A stretch of 64,000 nt of DNA from Heterobasidion occidentale (Eukaryota > Basidiomycota > Agaricomycetes > Russulales > Bondarzewiaceae): NCBI GenBank assembly GCA_039111635.1, contig JBCAQO010000002.1, positions 744,001 through 808,000 of the forward strand, given 5' to 3'. The notes below the pieces were generated by a model that searched no databases, was not told where the DNA came from, and worked only from the letters and a program-made list of their open reading frames with translations. Position 1 is the first letter of the stretch; every line of letters begins with the position of its first letter. A program made the position numbers and the translations under genes. This document shows positions 11,265 through 22,702 of the stretch, in pieces.

Positions 11265-12537
11265 TCAGTTGATCGCAAGGCTGTAGGACGTCGTAGAAAG
11301 CATCGCACTTCCTATAAGGCTGTTAATATCAACTGGACGATCTCAATCTACATCGACACTCACCGATGAAAGGTTCAGTGCCAGCTTGAGCTTGGACCAA
11401 GAATTGGGATGACGGGACACCCTGATTACTAGTCAAGTACGCTGGAGAGGGGGAGAGGAGGTCAACCAACGCAAGTCAAGATGAATGATCAGTTCGCATC
11501 ATACTGAGGAAAGGCTTCAAATCGGTGACAAAGCTGGTGATCTCGCTTGGCGCTACAAATGAGAAGACGGTCCAGGTTGAGACAGTGCCTTTGTAGAGCT
11601 TCCATGTGACGCCGTCAACGCTACCGTGGACTGTTAGCGATAATCCATAGCAATGACGAATTTGAGACTAACGTAGCGGTACCGATTTGAGAGCCTGCAG
11701 GTCCGGCACTGGGGATTTGACATAGTATTCATTCGGTGTCAATCGGGAAGCCAGAACAAGCTTACCCGCCACGAGTACTCAACCAGATCATACTACGAGT
11801 AGATATTAGCACTGAGTCAATCTCCGTAAAGACAACGCAACTAGTGCTCACATTTCGTAGGTCGAGGACGAAGAAGCACCGCCAGTTCCAGCCGTCTCTG
11901 AGAGCCAAAGGTCGTATGAGACATCGGCAACCAAGTTTGTCGATGCAGAGCTGTATGTCCAATGCCATGTTGTCGGGATGGACGAGATGGACGAGATGGC
12001 TTTGCCCAAACCTTGGCGAAGGTCGAGGTTGGCATCTGGATTTTGTCGTCAAGATATATAATAGCAGGACAAACGATTTGACACAAACAGCTTTTGACCT
12101 GTGTGTTGCCGCCGGTCCAACTGTATGTGGTGTGCCAGGTGATTGTGGTCCCGCTCGTCGCCGTCACCTGGGAAGTCTGCGAGCCTGATCATACATGCAT
12201 TATTATTAAAAAAAGTGCACATTTCTAGAGACAGCTTGCCGCTTGTTGCTGCCGATTCGCCCCAAAGGTTATTCTCCAATGTATACACCCTAATTATGTG
12301 GTCAGATCGAAGTCGCTAGCTCGACCAATTCTACTCACCCGCCAGCCTATTAACACCGACGTTCAATATAATTCTGTAAAAGGGCCGTATGTTCCGCACC
12401 TCTGTTTCAGTGTCCCATTGCCCAGACAAAACTGAACCTCGTTTGTTCAGCCCTTGCGTCTCGATGACAGGTACTGCCAAAGTAGAAGCGATGTTGAGAG
12501 TGAACAAAATGAGCGCGAAAGTCTTCAAGAAAGTCAT
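11265..12537 (-). CDS. GH12 endoglucanase (xyloglucanase/cellulase type), secreted
   Basis: A nine-exon gene for a glycoside hydrolase family 12 enzyme, which cleaves beta-1,4 links in cellulose or xyloglucan outside the cell. Exon 1 (from 12537) has a signal peptide, [20 protein letters not shown], then GQWDTETE. Later exons read: 12240-12289 ([16 protein letters not shown]), 12089-12184 ([13 protein letters not shown]), 11852-12035 ([12 protein letters not shown]), 11766-11792 (YEIMIW, with the nucleophile Glu), 11683-11708, 11505-11630 ([10 protein letters not shown]), 11364-11441 (AGTEPFIG, with the acid/base Glu) and 11265-11311. Phases agree from exon 2 to the stop if the second intron uses a GC donor (GCAAGC) and the sixth a GTACCG donor. 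The exon 1-2 join does not resolve cleanly. The length fits the family. Confidence 0.85.
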
Positions 12538-12573
12538 TTCGACGACGAGCACTCAATATGGGATTTGGCGGCC

Positions 12574-12580
12574 TTTTATA
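12574..12580 (-). promoter_or_regulatory. TATA box of the GH12 gene
   Basis: CTATAAAAGGC on the minus strand lies about 37-43 bases before the GH12 ATG, which implies a very short 5' leader if it is used. Confidence 0.5.
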
Positions 12581-13194
12581 GCACCAAAACGATTCCGTCC
12601 CGCTGTTTGACGGGCCGACGGGAGAATGCTGCAAAATCAGCTGGCCGGTCCAAGGCAGATGGCGTGATGCTCTGCGGACGAGGGGTTGCCTACAATACTG
12701 TAAAGCGATTCATGCTTCCCACAGCGTTCGGCTCATCATCGTGTAAATGATGCCTGGCGTGAATATCATACCACATGCATCGGACGTATTCAGCTGACAC
12801 ATTCATCCGAAGTTAAGCTATTTGGACGGCATCCTTGTCAACAGTTGCGGAGAAAGGTGTCACTGGAATATGTTTGAGCGTGTCAAGACGAAAGAAGGCC
12901 AATTGAAGACATACGTGCGTTCCATCAGCGGCCCGCCTGCGTGATGGTACTCCTCTGAGTTTTGGGATTACAAATGTGATGTGGCGAAAGGGAATACGAC
13001 AAGGAGTTGGCGGGAAGGAGAAGACAAGCAATGTTCTAGTAGTATCACAGTGACAACGATAGTTACAAATCGACAGCAGAGTGAAAAAGACACTGTATCA
13101 TTCGATCAACCTGAGCACCATGAGCGTTCCAAGTCATAGAGAAAGTAAAGACACCTTACATTGTCCACGAGATGCCAACTATAGTCCTACACCA
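12581..13194. other. Intergenic between GH12 and PER1
   Basis: GH12 promoter and PER1 3' flank. No other gene is supported. Confidence 0.5.
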
Positions 13195-14291
13195 CTACGC
13201 CCCAATACCTTTCCATCCAGCATCCCGGGCATCAAGTATCAAGAAGTCATACCATATAACTGCCAATGGACTGTTGCAAGATGCCATAACGAGTGAGCGT
13301 CGACGACACGATACCAAGGCGCAAAATCAAACAACTCGAGACACGTTGCTGCCGTGGTGAGGACCACCGCCTTCGCGGCGGTCGTAGCGTACGCGGGACG
13401 ATAAGACTTGGGCTTGGACGCAAATCGACGGAATAGTGAATATGACGACGGAAGTGCGAATGTGAGCCAAAGAAGGTTATGGCTCAGGCCTAGGACGAGG
13501 TTGAATATGATGTTGTAGGTATAATCGAACGAGGGAGGCTCAGCGATATGATACGTGTCCGAGGTATATGAAAGCACAAGCAGCAGACCACAAATAATAG
13601 AGCTTTTGTCTCTGGATAGTGTCGAAAGTCGAGGAGGAGAAAGGTCGATTTCGAGGGTCGATGGGGTATAAATGGAACAGTCGAATCACGGAAAAGTAGA
13701 GGGAATACAGGATTGTCAGGGCTGCAGAGAAGTAATCCAGCTTCTCAGTAAGCGACACATCTAAGAGTTAGCAATAATCAGCCCCGAACAAGCCGTGAAT
13801 GAGGCCTTACTAGATAGCTAACCTCGGGTGTGGAGGACTGCAGACCATATCCAGGCGTTGCTGCTCACGTACGACCACCGGATGTAATATTTCTTCATCG
13901 GATGGCCATCTGGTACATCCCTCTGGACCTCAGCTCGCCCCCAGACGTGTAACAAGAGGTTCATAAGGGAAAAGAGCACCGATGCAGGCTCCTGCATTCC
14001 TAAGAAGCGCCAGAATGGCCATTTCCCATAGTATTGCTGCACTGGTACGCCGGTTTCGATGGCAAAGTCAGTAATGGTGTGCATACACTGGTATTTGCAT
14101 TGGTCTGCGCATGTCCAGTGTGTGAGCGCATCGAGGAAATAGATGGTGGGGTCGACATTAGACGCGCAGGTCTGAGATTCGCATCGTGTAGCACACCGTT
14201 GAAAATCATTTGCACGATCTCCCGAGGATGCTAGAACGGGATTTGAGAGAAGAGCTAGTGAAGCGAGACTGAGAAACAGCTGAGAACGCAT
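13195..14291 (-). pseudogene. PER1: PER1/PGAP3-like GPI-anchor remodelling protein, two frame shifts
   Basis: PER1 is an ER membrane lipid hydrolase of the CREST superfamily that removes the sn-2 acyl chain from GPI anchors. Exon 1 (13823-14291) encodes a signal peptide and the Cys-rich lumenal part (CESQTC, CADQCKYQCM), then the membrane region with SSNAWIWSAVLHTRD. Exon 2 begins at 13760 and continues with TEKLDYFSAALTILYSLYF. The frame breaks near 13553, after GHVSY, where one base too many separates it from PPSFDYTYNIIFNL. It breaks again near 13263, after LWHLATV, where one base is missing before LAVIWYDFLILDARDAGWKG. No intron fits either site. All conserved blocks remain, so this is either a young pseudogene or two sequence errors. 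The gene is divergent from the histone deacetylase. Confidence 0.8.
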
Positions 14292-14691
14292 GCGACAACA
14301 AGACCTTGGGAGGCAAGGAGAAGGTGCTGGGTTTTGATGAGTTTTGATGATATTTCTATATATTGCAGCGTTGGCGATGGCTAGCGACTTGGAGGCCCAG
14401 AGCGTGAGAAGAGCTTACTAACCGTTGTGGCAGACAACCAGAGCCCGTACGGCGACCCACAAGAGCCCACAATCCTCAATCTCTCCCGAAAAAATGTAAG
14501 CAAGATTCACAATCGAGAGCGAACGTTGACGAATCGACATACTTTAGACACTGATTAGTCGAAGTCCTTCGGCATCTGCCAGTCTTGTTCTCAGGAACTT
14601 TCACATAAGGGTATGCGATTTTCATTTCTTACGCCGCTGCAGTTATGTTACGCAGCACATTCAAGAAGAAAGCACCTCAACACTGGCGGCT
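14292..14691. promoter_or_regulatory. Divergent promoter region, PER1 / histone deacetylase
   Basis: About 400 bases separate the ATG of PER1 (minus) from the proposed ATG of the deacetylase (plus). I see no clear TATA box. The true deacetylase start could lie inside this stretch. Confidence 0.4.
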
Positions 14692-16644
14692 ATGGTCCGC
14701 AAATTCGAATCCTATACATTTTCATCCGCAAAATTCTTCGACGACCGCGGCGAGAGTGGACACGCACAACCCATTACGGAACGCGTCAATGTATGTCATG
14801 AGCATCTAGTTCTTTAAGAGGCATCTAGAACGCATTTGAAGCCTCATTCCCGTCCAATAGTATCTTATTACTTCCCGAAAGGTGTTGGTGAACACCACTA
14901 TGGAGTAAGCGCTCTGAAAAGCCAGTGATGTCTATGCTGAAGACATTTTAGGAACGGCATCCTATGAAACCTCACAGATTATCCTTGACAAATGCGCTGG
15001 TAATGGGATACGGCCTCGACAAGCAGATCCATAATATTTATAATCCTCGTCGGGCTACACGAGCAGAGCTGGAAGCTTATCATGACCCAGAATACATCGA
15101 CTTTCTCTCCAAGTAAGTTCCGATTCTTTCAGGGAGTATGTTCATTCAATAGCGACCCCTTATCTTTATATTAGAGTTACTCCTGGAAATCAGGACAACA
15201 TGAAACATCTCATTGATACCTTCAACTGCGTAGAAGACTGTCCAGTTTTCGCTGATATGTACGACTTCTCCATGATGTACGCCGGCGGTTCACTAGCAGG
15301 TGCACGGAAGCTCTGTGCTGGTACGACTGACATCGCGATCAACTGGTCTGGTGGATTGCATCACGCCAAACGCGGGGAGGCCAGCGGCTTCTGCTATGTC
15401 AACGACATCGTTCTTGCTATACTTGAACTGCTCAAGTGACGTCTCGTTGCTTGTCTTCGCAAAACTTACCCATTCTAACTCGAAACGCCAACTCTAGATA
15501 TCACCCACGGGTTCTGTATATCGACATCGACATTCACCATGGCGACGGCGTGGAGCTCGCCTTCTATCACACCAACCGTGTAATGACAGTCTCCTTCCAC
15601 AAATATACCGGCGACTTCTTTCCGGGGACGGGAAAATTGGATGACAATGGCGCGGGCCTAGGCAAACACTTCTGCTTGAACGTCCCTCTGCAGGATGGCA
15701 TCGACGATGATATGTATTTGACTGTCTTTAAAACAGTCATAGGCGACACCGTAACAGCCTTCCAGCCAACCAGTATCGTTCTCCAATGTGGAGCAGATTC
15801 GCTCGGACTTGATCGCCTTGGAGCGTTCAATCTCTCCATTGCTGCCCACGGGGAGTGCGTGAACTTCGTGCGCAAATTCAACGTACCGCTACTGGTGGTG
15901 GGCGGAGGCGGATACACGGTGAAGAACGTCAGTCGATGTTGGACTTACGAGACCGCTGTCCTCGTCGGCGCGGAGATTTCAGATGACCTTCCCGCTACTG
16001 TCTATGACTCGTTTTTCCAAGATTCAGGTTGGAAACTCCACCCCCCTCTAACAGGGAAGGTAGAGAACCAAAACTCCTCTGCATCTCTTCAGCGTATCAC
16101 GATCAGCATTCGGGACAAGCTACGGTACTTGAAAGGCGCACCCAGCGTGGCTATGCGCGAAATCCCGCCGGGGCTAGAAGAATGGCTCGCGGAGGAGACG
16201 AAGACGCCAGACGAGCGGGACGAAGAACGCGGAACAGCGCTCGCCGGCGAGCGGAGGGAAGAACGAACTATGGACAGAAACGAGTTCTTCGCCGGAGAGA
16301 ATGACGTAGACCAAGACGACGTTGTCCCGATAGTCAAAGCAAGGAGTGCGGCTCGAAGAGCGAGGGGCAAGACAAGAGGAAAGGGACGGGGGAGGACAAG
16401 AACCACAGCGCCGGGACCCAGCTCATTACGGGAAGAAATTGAGGGGGAAGAAGAGGAGGCGTCGACACCTGCACGGAGGAGGGGACGAGGGCGGGGCCGG
16501 GGTAGGGGTCGCGGAAAGACGCTTGACAAGGATCGAGACAAAGACGTTGAAAGAGATAAAGATCAAGAAAGTATAAACATGGAGACGTCGACAAATCCCG
16601 ATCCCGACCCGCCGACCCCAATGGATATGGACATCGATATATGA
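14692..16644 (+). CDS. Class I histone deacetylase (RPD3/HOS2 family) with Arg/Gly-rich tail
   Basis: A zinc-dependent deacetylase of histone lysines, expected in nuclear corepressor complexes. Exons 14692-14790, 14842-14904, 14952-15112, 15175-15435 and 15498-16644 keep frame and give 576 residues. The catalytic landmarks are all there: GVGEHHYG then HPMKPHR near the start, [19 protein letters not shown] (the active-site His pair), [12 protein letters not shown] and [12 protein letters not shown] (zinc ligands), and GGGGYTVKN (catalytic Tyr). After the domain, at about residue 430, comes a charged tail of roughly 140 residues with [14 protein letters not shown], a Lys/Asp-rich run and an acidic end. 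The first exon is the least certain part; the ATG was chosen because it gives an in-frame splice. The subfamily (RPD3, HOS2 or the third fungal class I group) is not settled. Confidence 0.88.
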
Positions 16645-17117
16645 TACCTGAAGGCCTGAACTTCCAGCCAATTGACAGCCACTGTTGTATCCTAGTCAAC
16701 TTGATATAACCGACGTTTCAGTACCCAGCAAAATCGAACTCGAAGTCTGCGATTCAGAATCAGTGATGTATCAATTGCCTCGAGTGGTGTTCCACAATCA
16801 AGCCTGCTCAAGCCTCAGGTCTACTCCCAGTGGTCAAGTTCAACCTCGAGCCTCGCTAGACTTCGGGGAGCCCCAGTTTTTCTCGATATCTCATAATCGA
16901 CCTTCTCTTTTCATACTGTTTCATACTGAAAGATAGGTGACGACCATAAATGCAATCACGTAATTCGTCATGACCAATGGTAAGAGGTTAGCTTGGATAG
17001 ATCAACCCAGCCAATGCACGTCTCATCACACCACATGGGTGCGTCGAATCAAGACAGCCGCATATCTCCCGCGACTTCGAAGTCGTAGGCGGTCAGAAGA
17101 CGCCGATTAGCGGTCCG
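16645..17117. other. Intergenic between the deacetylase and the peroxidase
   Basis: Deacetylase 3' UTR followed by the peroxidase promoter. No gene seen. Confidence 0.55.
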
Positions 17118-17124
17118 TTATAAG
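17118..17124 (+). promoter_or_regulatory. TATA-like box of the peroxidase gene
   Basis: TTATAAG lies about 100 bases before the peroxidase ATG, with CT-rich sequence in between. Confidence 0.4.
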
Positions 17125-17223
17125 TGCTATGGATCGATCCCTTCGATACCCAATCTTTTTCATTCTCAACGTTCACGGCTGCTTGCCTCAGTATCGTCAA
17201 CGCCTTGCTTACTATCCTTGACA

Positions 17224-19204
17224 ATGATGCGGGGTGTAGCAAGCCTCGTCACCCTACTATCTCTTTCACTCCTTTCAGACGGATACCAGTGGCCAGATCC
17301 TGTCTATGATGCTCTCGAAGATTTGTACACGGTGAACAGTGGACTGGGCTCCAGCAATTTCATTGCAGGGGTTTCACCGTGTAGTTTTGCTCCGGCTAAT
17401 ACTAAGACTACTGGCAGGCAAGCTGCTGCTGAGTGGGTTCGCACGTGAGTACCACTATACTCTCGATGAAGTTAAAGATTTGAATCATGGAACGCGGCCT
17501 ATAGTGCGTACCATGATATGGCTACGGCAGATGTCGAAGCTGGTATTGGGGGAATTGATGCCTCTATCACTTTCGAAACCGATCGTGCAGAAAATGTCGG
17601 CGGTGCTTTCAATGCCAGCTTCAATTTCTTTGTCGGTTTCCAGAACAACCGTGTGTCCAGTAAGTTTGACTTTTTTTTTCACGCGTAACCTGTCACTGAA
17701 CGCTGCTCATTGATCGAACTCTTAGTGTCTGACCTTATCGCGCTTGGAACTGTCTATGCTGTCCGTGCATGCTCTGGGCCTTCGATCCCTTACCGTGCTG
17801 GCCGCATTGATGCCACAGGGCCTGGTTCTAAGGGTGTCCCTGAACCCCAAGGAGATCTTGCAACGCATACTGCCTCGTTCGCGAAACAGGGCTTTAATGT
17901 AAGCGAGATGATTGGTCTCGTGGCCTGCGGACACACTCTAGGCGGTGTCCACGAGCAAGATTTCCCTACAATTGTGCAGGGAGAAACGAATGCAGACAAC
18001 AACACTAGTGGGATGCAACATTTCGACGACTCTTTCGACTCTTTCGACAACCACATGTGCGGCTTCTCCTCTTCTATCTTCTGCTTATTCAAAAATCCCC
18101 TGATATACAATCATTTATTGATAGCGCTGTGCAATGGGTGAACAGTAGTAGTTCTACCAATGCACTTGCGACTGGCTTCAACACTACGACAAACTCGGAT
18201 GCGCGTATATTTGCTGCCGATGGTAATGCCACCATGCGCGACCTCGCTTCCAACAACCAAGTCTTTCAGGACCGATGCGCCGATCTTCTTGCACGGATGA
18301 TCAATACCGTCCCGAAAGGCGTTCAATTGACAGATGTCGTCACTCCCGTTCCCGTCAAGCCTTGGTTTGCCCAATTGAGTATCGACCACAACGGAAAGCT
18401 GCAATTTGAAGGCTATATTAGGGTACGTGAGGTAAATTTACCGTGATTGATGACTGACAGGTTGTGTGTTTGATTATAGATCTTCTCCACAAACAAGTCC
18501 CAGTCTTCTAGGGACTACGCCGTCAAGTGAGTTGTCTCACCGAGAGTAGGACCCGCTAGAAGCCTGAAATTTCGCATGTAGCATGACCTGGACGGATCAC
18601 GATGGTGCAGCCTGTAATGGCTGTAGCGCCACGACAACATTTCCTGGACTCTTCAGCAGCTCATTCTGGGGCGCGGTCACGTTCTTCCACTTTAACATTA
18701 CCATCGATCCGAGTGTTGGATTCTCTGCCTTCAACGTAGAGTACACAAACACTCCCGGGGGACCTCTGATCAAAGCAGATAATGACGGAGCCGGCTTCCC
18801 CTTCGACGACGTTGTTGTGCTGCAAAAGTCGGCCAGCTGCATAACTAACGATGGTAACGTCAAAGCTGTCGCTGCGGTACATCTTGTTGCTTAAACAAAG
18901 TTTCAACTTTCAACTGATTTGTTGTCATTCGCCTTGTTAGATCCGCAATGACCAGAAGATAACGTCGGCATATATCATCTACACGTCAGCCGTGAAGCAA
19001 GTCGGGTCTATCGCTCGCAAGCTGTCCACAGCCTTCGTCAACATGACCGAAAGCGATCCTTCCCCATCCAGCCTGTATACTTTATATTCCGCCGAGTTTA
19101 ACGTTGGCTTAGTAGAAAATGCTGCATTTGATCTTGTCGTCGAGACCGGAGGTAAAACTCACATTACTGACTTCGTTCGCCCCAACGGTTTCAAGAGTTG
19201 CTAG
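17224..19204 (+). CDS. Secreted haem peroxidase (plant/fungal superfamily, ascorbate-peroxidase-like) with long C-terminal domain
   Basis: Seven exons (17224-17444, 17505-17659, 17726-18056, 18125-18422, 18480-18526, 18582-18876, 18941-19204) join in frame to 536 residues. A hydrophobic N-terminus (MRGVASLVTLLSLSLL) indicates secretion. The peroxidase fold is shown by EWVRTAYHDMATAD (distal Arg and His) and EMIGLVACGHTLGGVH (proximal haem-binding His). GGIDASITFETDRAEN and PYRAGRIDATGPGSKGVPEP are also typical. The enzyme should reduce peroxide and oxidise an unknown substrate outside the cell. After about residue 300 there is a domain of over 200 residues, starting at PWFAQLSIDHNGKLQFEGYI, that is Thr/Asn-rich and has WTDHDGAACNGC. 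It is not a canonical lignin peroxidase or manganese peroxidase, which lack such an extension. Many NxS/T sites suggest glycosylation. Confidence 0.85.
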
Positions 19205-19542
19205 ATAGTTTTGCTTCGTGGACATCATGCCACAGATTCAATATACTTCATACACATTGAAGGCATGAATCATATCATTCAATGGTCCGTCTACCTGTCG
19301 CTGGACTTACAAAACCGTAGGGACCTGCCAAGTGATGTGCGGTTGGGCCGCAAGGAAACTAAACCGATCGCAGGAGCAGCAGGGTTTTTTGAATCATGAG
19401 ATGAACCCATGTCGTCTAGCGTTATCAACGACCCGGTGGATCGCATATCTAAGGAAGTATCGCCATGACGGAATTTATCCATTGCACAGTCAGGTGAGAA
19501 AATAAACCAACACCAGAAGCTACAATCTCAGAGCAACACCGC
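19205..19542. other. Intergenic between convergent genes
   Basis: 3' flanks of the peroxidase (plus) and the DUF6593 gene (minus). No gene seen. Confidence 0.55.
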
Positions 19543-20252
19543 TCATTTGTCCCCATGTCTGCGTCTCCTCTCCATGAGAAGGAAAGAGACTAGGGGTTGA
19601 AGTCCGAAATGCTCAAAAGCGAGAAGGTCATAGTTGAGGAGGCGTACTCACTAATGAGAGAATCAAGCGTGTCGAGGACGTCTGACTCAATCTCTATGTA
19701 GGGCAGCCGTGACATCCTCAAGACGAAGAGATAGCGTTTGTGTTTGTGGAAAACGGCGACCGGTTTTCCATCTGGTGTATTCTCACGTACGAGCTGAAGG
19801 TTTTCAGGAATAAATCGTCAGTCTCCACTGGGTGAAGAGATAGCTAGACGAGGGTCTTGACCTCAAGCTGACGGTTCTTCACTCTCCACACGTACTCTTT
19901 TCCATCTTTTCCTCTGAAACGTCCATGCCTGTCACATGCAAAATTAGCAGATGCAACGAGCTGAAAAATATGAGCACACTAACGGGTCCGCATCTCCTTC
20001 CCTGACTCTCAGGAATTCCTCTACAGGCCTGAATTCACCGCCATATATCCTCACCGCGACCGGCTTGTCATCTTCATTTTTCAACTCTCCAATCAGGTCG
20101 AACTCCCTCATGTTGGGATCCAATTTGTTGATCCGGGTAACGCAGCGCTCCCATTTCGGTGTCACGATCTCATAGTATATCACGTCTGAACTGTTGGCAA
20201 TGACGACGTTGTGCAGGCTCGTGGTGGTAAGCGTTAATTTCTGAGTCGTCAT
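19543..20252 (-). CDS. DUF6593 protein
   Basis: Four exons (19984-20252, 19862-19928, 19652-19793, 19543-19589) join in frame to 174 residues. The protein starts MTTQKLTLTTTSLHNVVIAN and contains VIYYEIVTPKWERC, REFDLIGEL and FRGKDGKEYVWRVKNRQLE. HKHKRYLFVLRMSRLPYIEI follows, and the C-terminus is short and basic (LLMERRRRHGDK). This is the pattern of DUF6593, a family expanded in mushroom-forming fungi whose fold resembles tubby/LURAP-like beta barrels and whose role is unknown. An in-frame ATG further upstream exists, but the chosen one gives the usual family start. It is convergent with the peroxidase. Confidence 0.85.
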
Positions 20253-20359
20253 GATATGAAAAGAAATCCAGAAGAGAGAACACGCTGTAAGGGGGTCAAT
20301 GGGGCGTAGCTGTCCAATGGGGTTTATAGCACTCACTCGAAAAGTGGCGCAGAGCGTGG

Positions 20360-20370
20360 TTATATAGATC
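20360..20370 (-). promoter_or_regulatory. TATA-like box of the DUF6593 gene
   Basis: CTATATAACC on the minus strand lies about 110 bases before the DUF6593 ATG. Confidence 0.4.
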
Positions 20371-20980
20371 GCTTGATTTCATCGCGCACCACAGAGCTTG
20401 AGAATCGATGTAAAACTCGGGCTAGCGTAGGTGCCATGGGAAGTACCCACGCCAAGGGACGAGTGATGGCGACAGGAGCGAAAAATCTATCGCCTACACA
20501 TCTTCCGATAACAAACAATCAACACTAAAGTCGATGAACACGATGGATGCAGCTGATGCAGCAGGGTTCTGACCCTGTCAATTGATTTCATTGGTTGTGG
20601 GATGATCGTGAACATCATCGTGTGCGGTGTGAAAGTATTCTGTTATTATCGTTAAGCGGCTGCTGAATCAAAGGCAAGCAGAGGGCTTCAATAAGTTGTA
20701 AGAGTGATCCAAGTTTTTTAGAGAGAGAATGCACGTACTTACGACCCATAAGTTTCACCTTGAAACGAAGCCCAACGTAGGAGCAAGATAACACGGTACC
20801 TGCCTAATTGACGAATAGATACTCCCACAGTGGCGCTCGTGCCTTACAACAATCGCCATGGTCTATGATTGTGTCTTCTCCATAATTAATGATACAATGC
20901 GCGCGCGAGAATACGATGCGATCGGGTAGTTGGAACGGCGCCCGAGGGCTTCCCACATATCGATATCCACAGTCGAGGAA
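20371..20980. other. Intergenic between DUF6593 and PRPP synthetase
   Basis: DUF6593 upstream sequence and the PRPP synthetase 3' flank. No gene seen. Confidence 0.5.
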
Positions 20981-22256
20981 TCAAAACCCGTTCATCCCAC
21001 CCCCGTCGGCCCACTCGCCGAACAGCAAGCTGATGGATTCGCCATTGTGAGTCCGGCGAATGCTCTCTGAGATCGTTGGACTGATGTCGATAATGAGTAG
21101 TTTTGCACATAGATGCTGGTGCTCCTTCTGAGGAACCGTGTTTGTAACCTGTGATCCACATTTAGGAGTGGGAAGGAAGACTGATGACTTAGGGTACATA
21201 CGACTAGTGTGTCAATAGGAAGGTTTTCGATGACGCTCATACGTGTCTCGGAAAAAACACCTGATAGCCGGTATGTGAATACCAATCACCCGAGTGCATG
21301 ATAGGCGAAAAAGTACTCACCGTGCGATACTAGAGCATGCACACTCTTCGCACCGTTCTCCTTCAAGGAGCGAGCCGCCAAGGTGAGCGTGTTCCCAGTG
21401 TCGATCATGTCATCCACAAGAATAGCAACCTTTCCCTGCACATCGCCGACGAGAAGTTCCATCTTCTCTGGAGCATCTTCTGATTTGCCGTCCCGTTTCC
21501 TATGGAATAAGGCAAACTCGAGGCCAAGCTTGTCCGCCATGGCTGTCACCCTAGACCGCGGGTGTCAGAAGAGTTGTGGAAAAATCCGGCCCGAGCTTGC
21601 TCACCTTTTCGCACCGCCGGCGTCTGGACTGACAATGATGGCATCCTTCCAACCCTCTATATTCCGCTTGATATATGCCATCATCAACGGCTCCGAGTAC
21701 AAGTTGTCAACAGGGAAATCGAAGAAACCCTGTATCTGACTGGCGTGCAAATCCATGGTAATGACATGATCGCATCCGGCTACCGCAAGCATGTTGGCCA
21801 CGAGTTTCGCTGTGATAGGAGCACGAGAGTGTTCCTTCTTGTCCATCCTCGCATAAGGGTAACAGGGGATGACGGCGGTGATGCGCCGCGCAGAGGCTCC
21901 CTTGCAGGCAGATATGAGGATGAGAAGTTCCATGAGGTGGTCGTTGACGTCGCTACAGGCCGACTGGATAATGAAAACATCTTCGTCGCGGACGGACTCA
22001 GAGATTTTGACGTTGACCTCGCCGTTGGAGAACTTTTTGACCTCGCAGGGCGTCAGGGGTACATTGAGCCTGATGGAAAAGCATAGTCTATCGACCGCTC
22101 CACTGCACCATAAGAACGCAGCTCACCGCTCGGCCACAGCTTGGGCGAGCTCGGGATGACTGTTTCCTTCAATATGTACCATGAGCATCAGAAAATTGGG
22201 AAGCCTGTCAAGTCAGACTCACCCGTAAGGATCCTCACCGAGTTGCCGTGGAGCAT
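20981..22256 (-). CDS. Ribose-phosphate pyrophosphokinase (PRPP synthetase)
   Basis: This enzyme makes PRPP from ribose 5-phosphate and ATP in the cytosol, feeding purine, pyrimidine, His, Trp and NAD synthesis. Six exons (22223-22256, 22127-22166, 21605-22069, 21321-21550, 21202-21260, 20981-21148) join in frame to 331 residues, close to the usual 315-330 of short, catalytic isoforms. Visible motifs are [41 protein letters not shown], the metal-binding [25 protein letters not shown] and the PRPP-binding loop [14 protein letters not shown]. The C-terminus keeps [10 protein letters not shown] and [15 protein letters not shown]. The frame-consistent splicing makes it confident. A yeast paralogue number cannot be assigned from sequence alone. 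Confidence 0.95.
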
Positions 22257-22702
22257 AGTGAATAAAATACAGTAGATGGTGTCTATGTGAGGATGCTATA
22301 TCATTCAGAATATGGGGAGATGGGGGAGTAAGAAAAGAAGAGAAACACGGGACAATATTTTTTCAGCAGACGGAGCCAGACGGGGAAGATCCTGCCTCCT
22401 TCCATATTTGGTAGGAGATTAGATCAAAATGTTTCATCAGGGCGCTCTGGCAGCGCATTCCTCAAGGATATGATGTTTTCCTCAAACACCGACGCAGTTT
22501 GTACGTTACAAGGGAGTGTTATACCAACAAGTCAAAACAGGGACCTCATGGCGGTACCCTGATTGTGATGTTCTCAACTACATACTCCGAATCTGCGTAT
22601 CCCAGCAACTGCGACATATACGAGCTGTACAGGTGAACAGCAAGAAGACTTCGATCAGCATGTAATTTTGGTAAGAAATGGTATACGATGCAACGTACCT
22701 GT
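22257..22702. other. Intergenic between PRPP synthetase and glutamate 5-kinase
   Basis: PRPP synthetase promoter and the 3' flank of the kinase gene. Nothing else seen. Confidence 0.55.

Noticed and set aside
13535..13575. An intron to explain the PER1 frame break
   Set aside because: The only GT...AG pair there would be 16 bases long, far below the fungal minimum.
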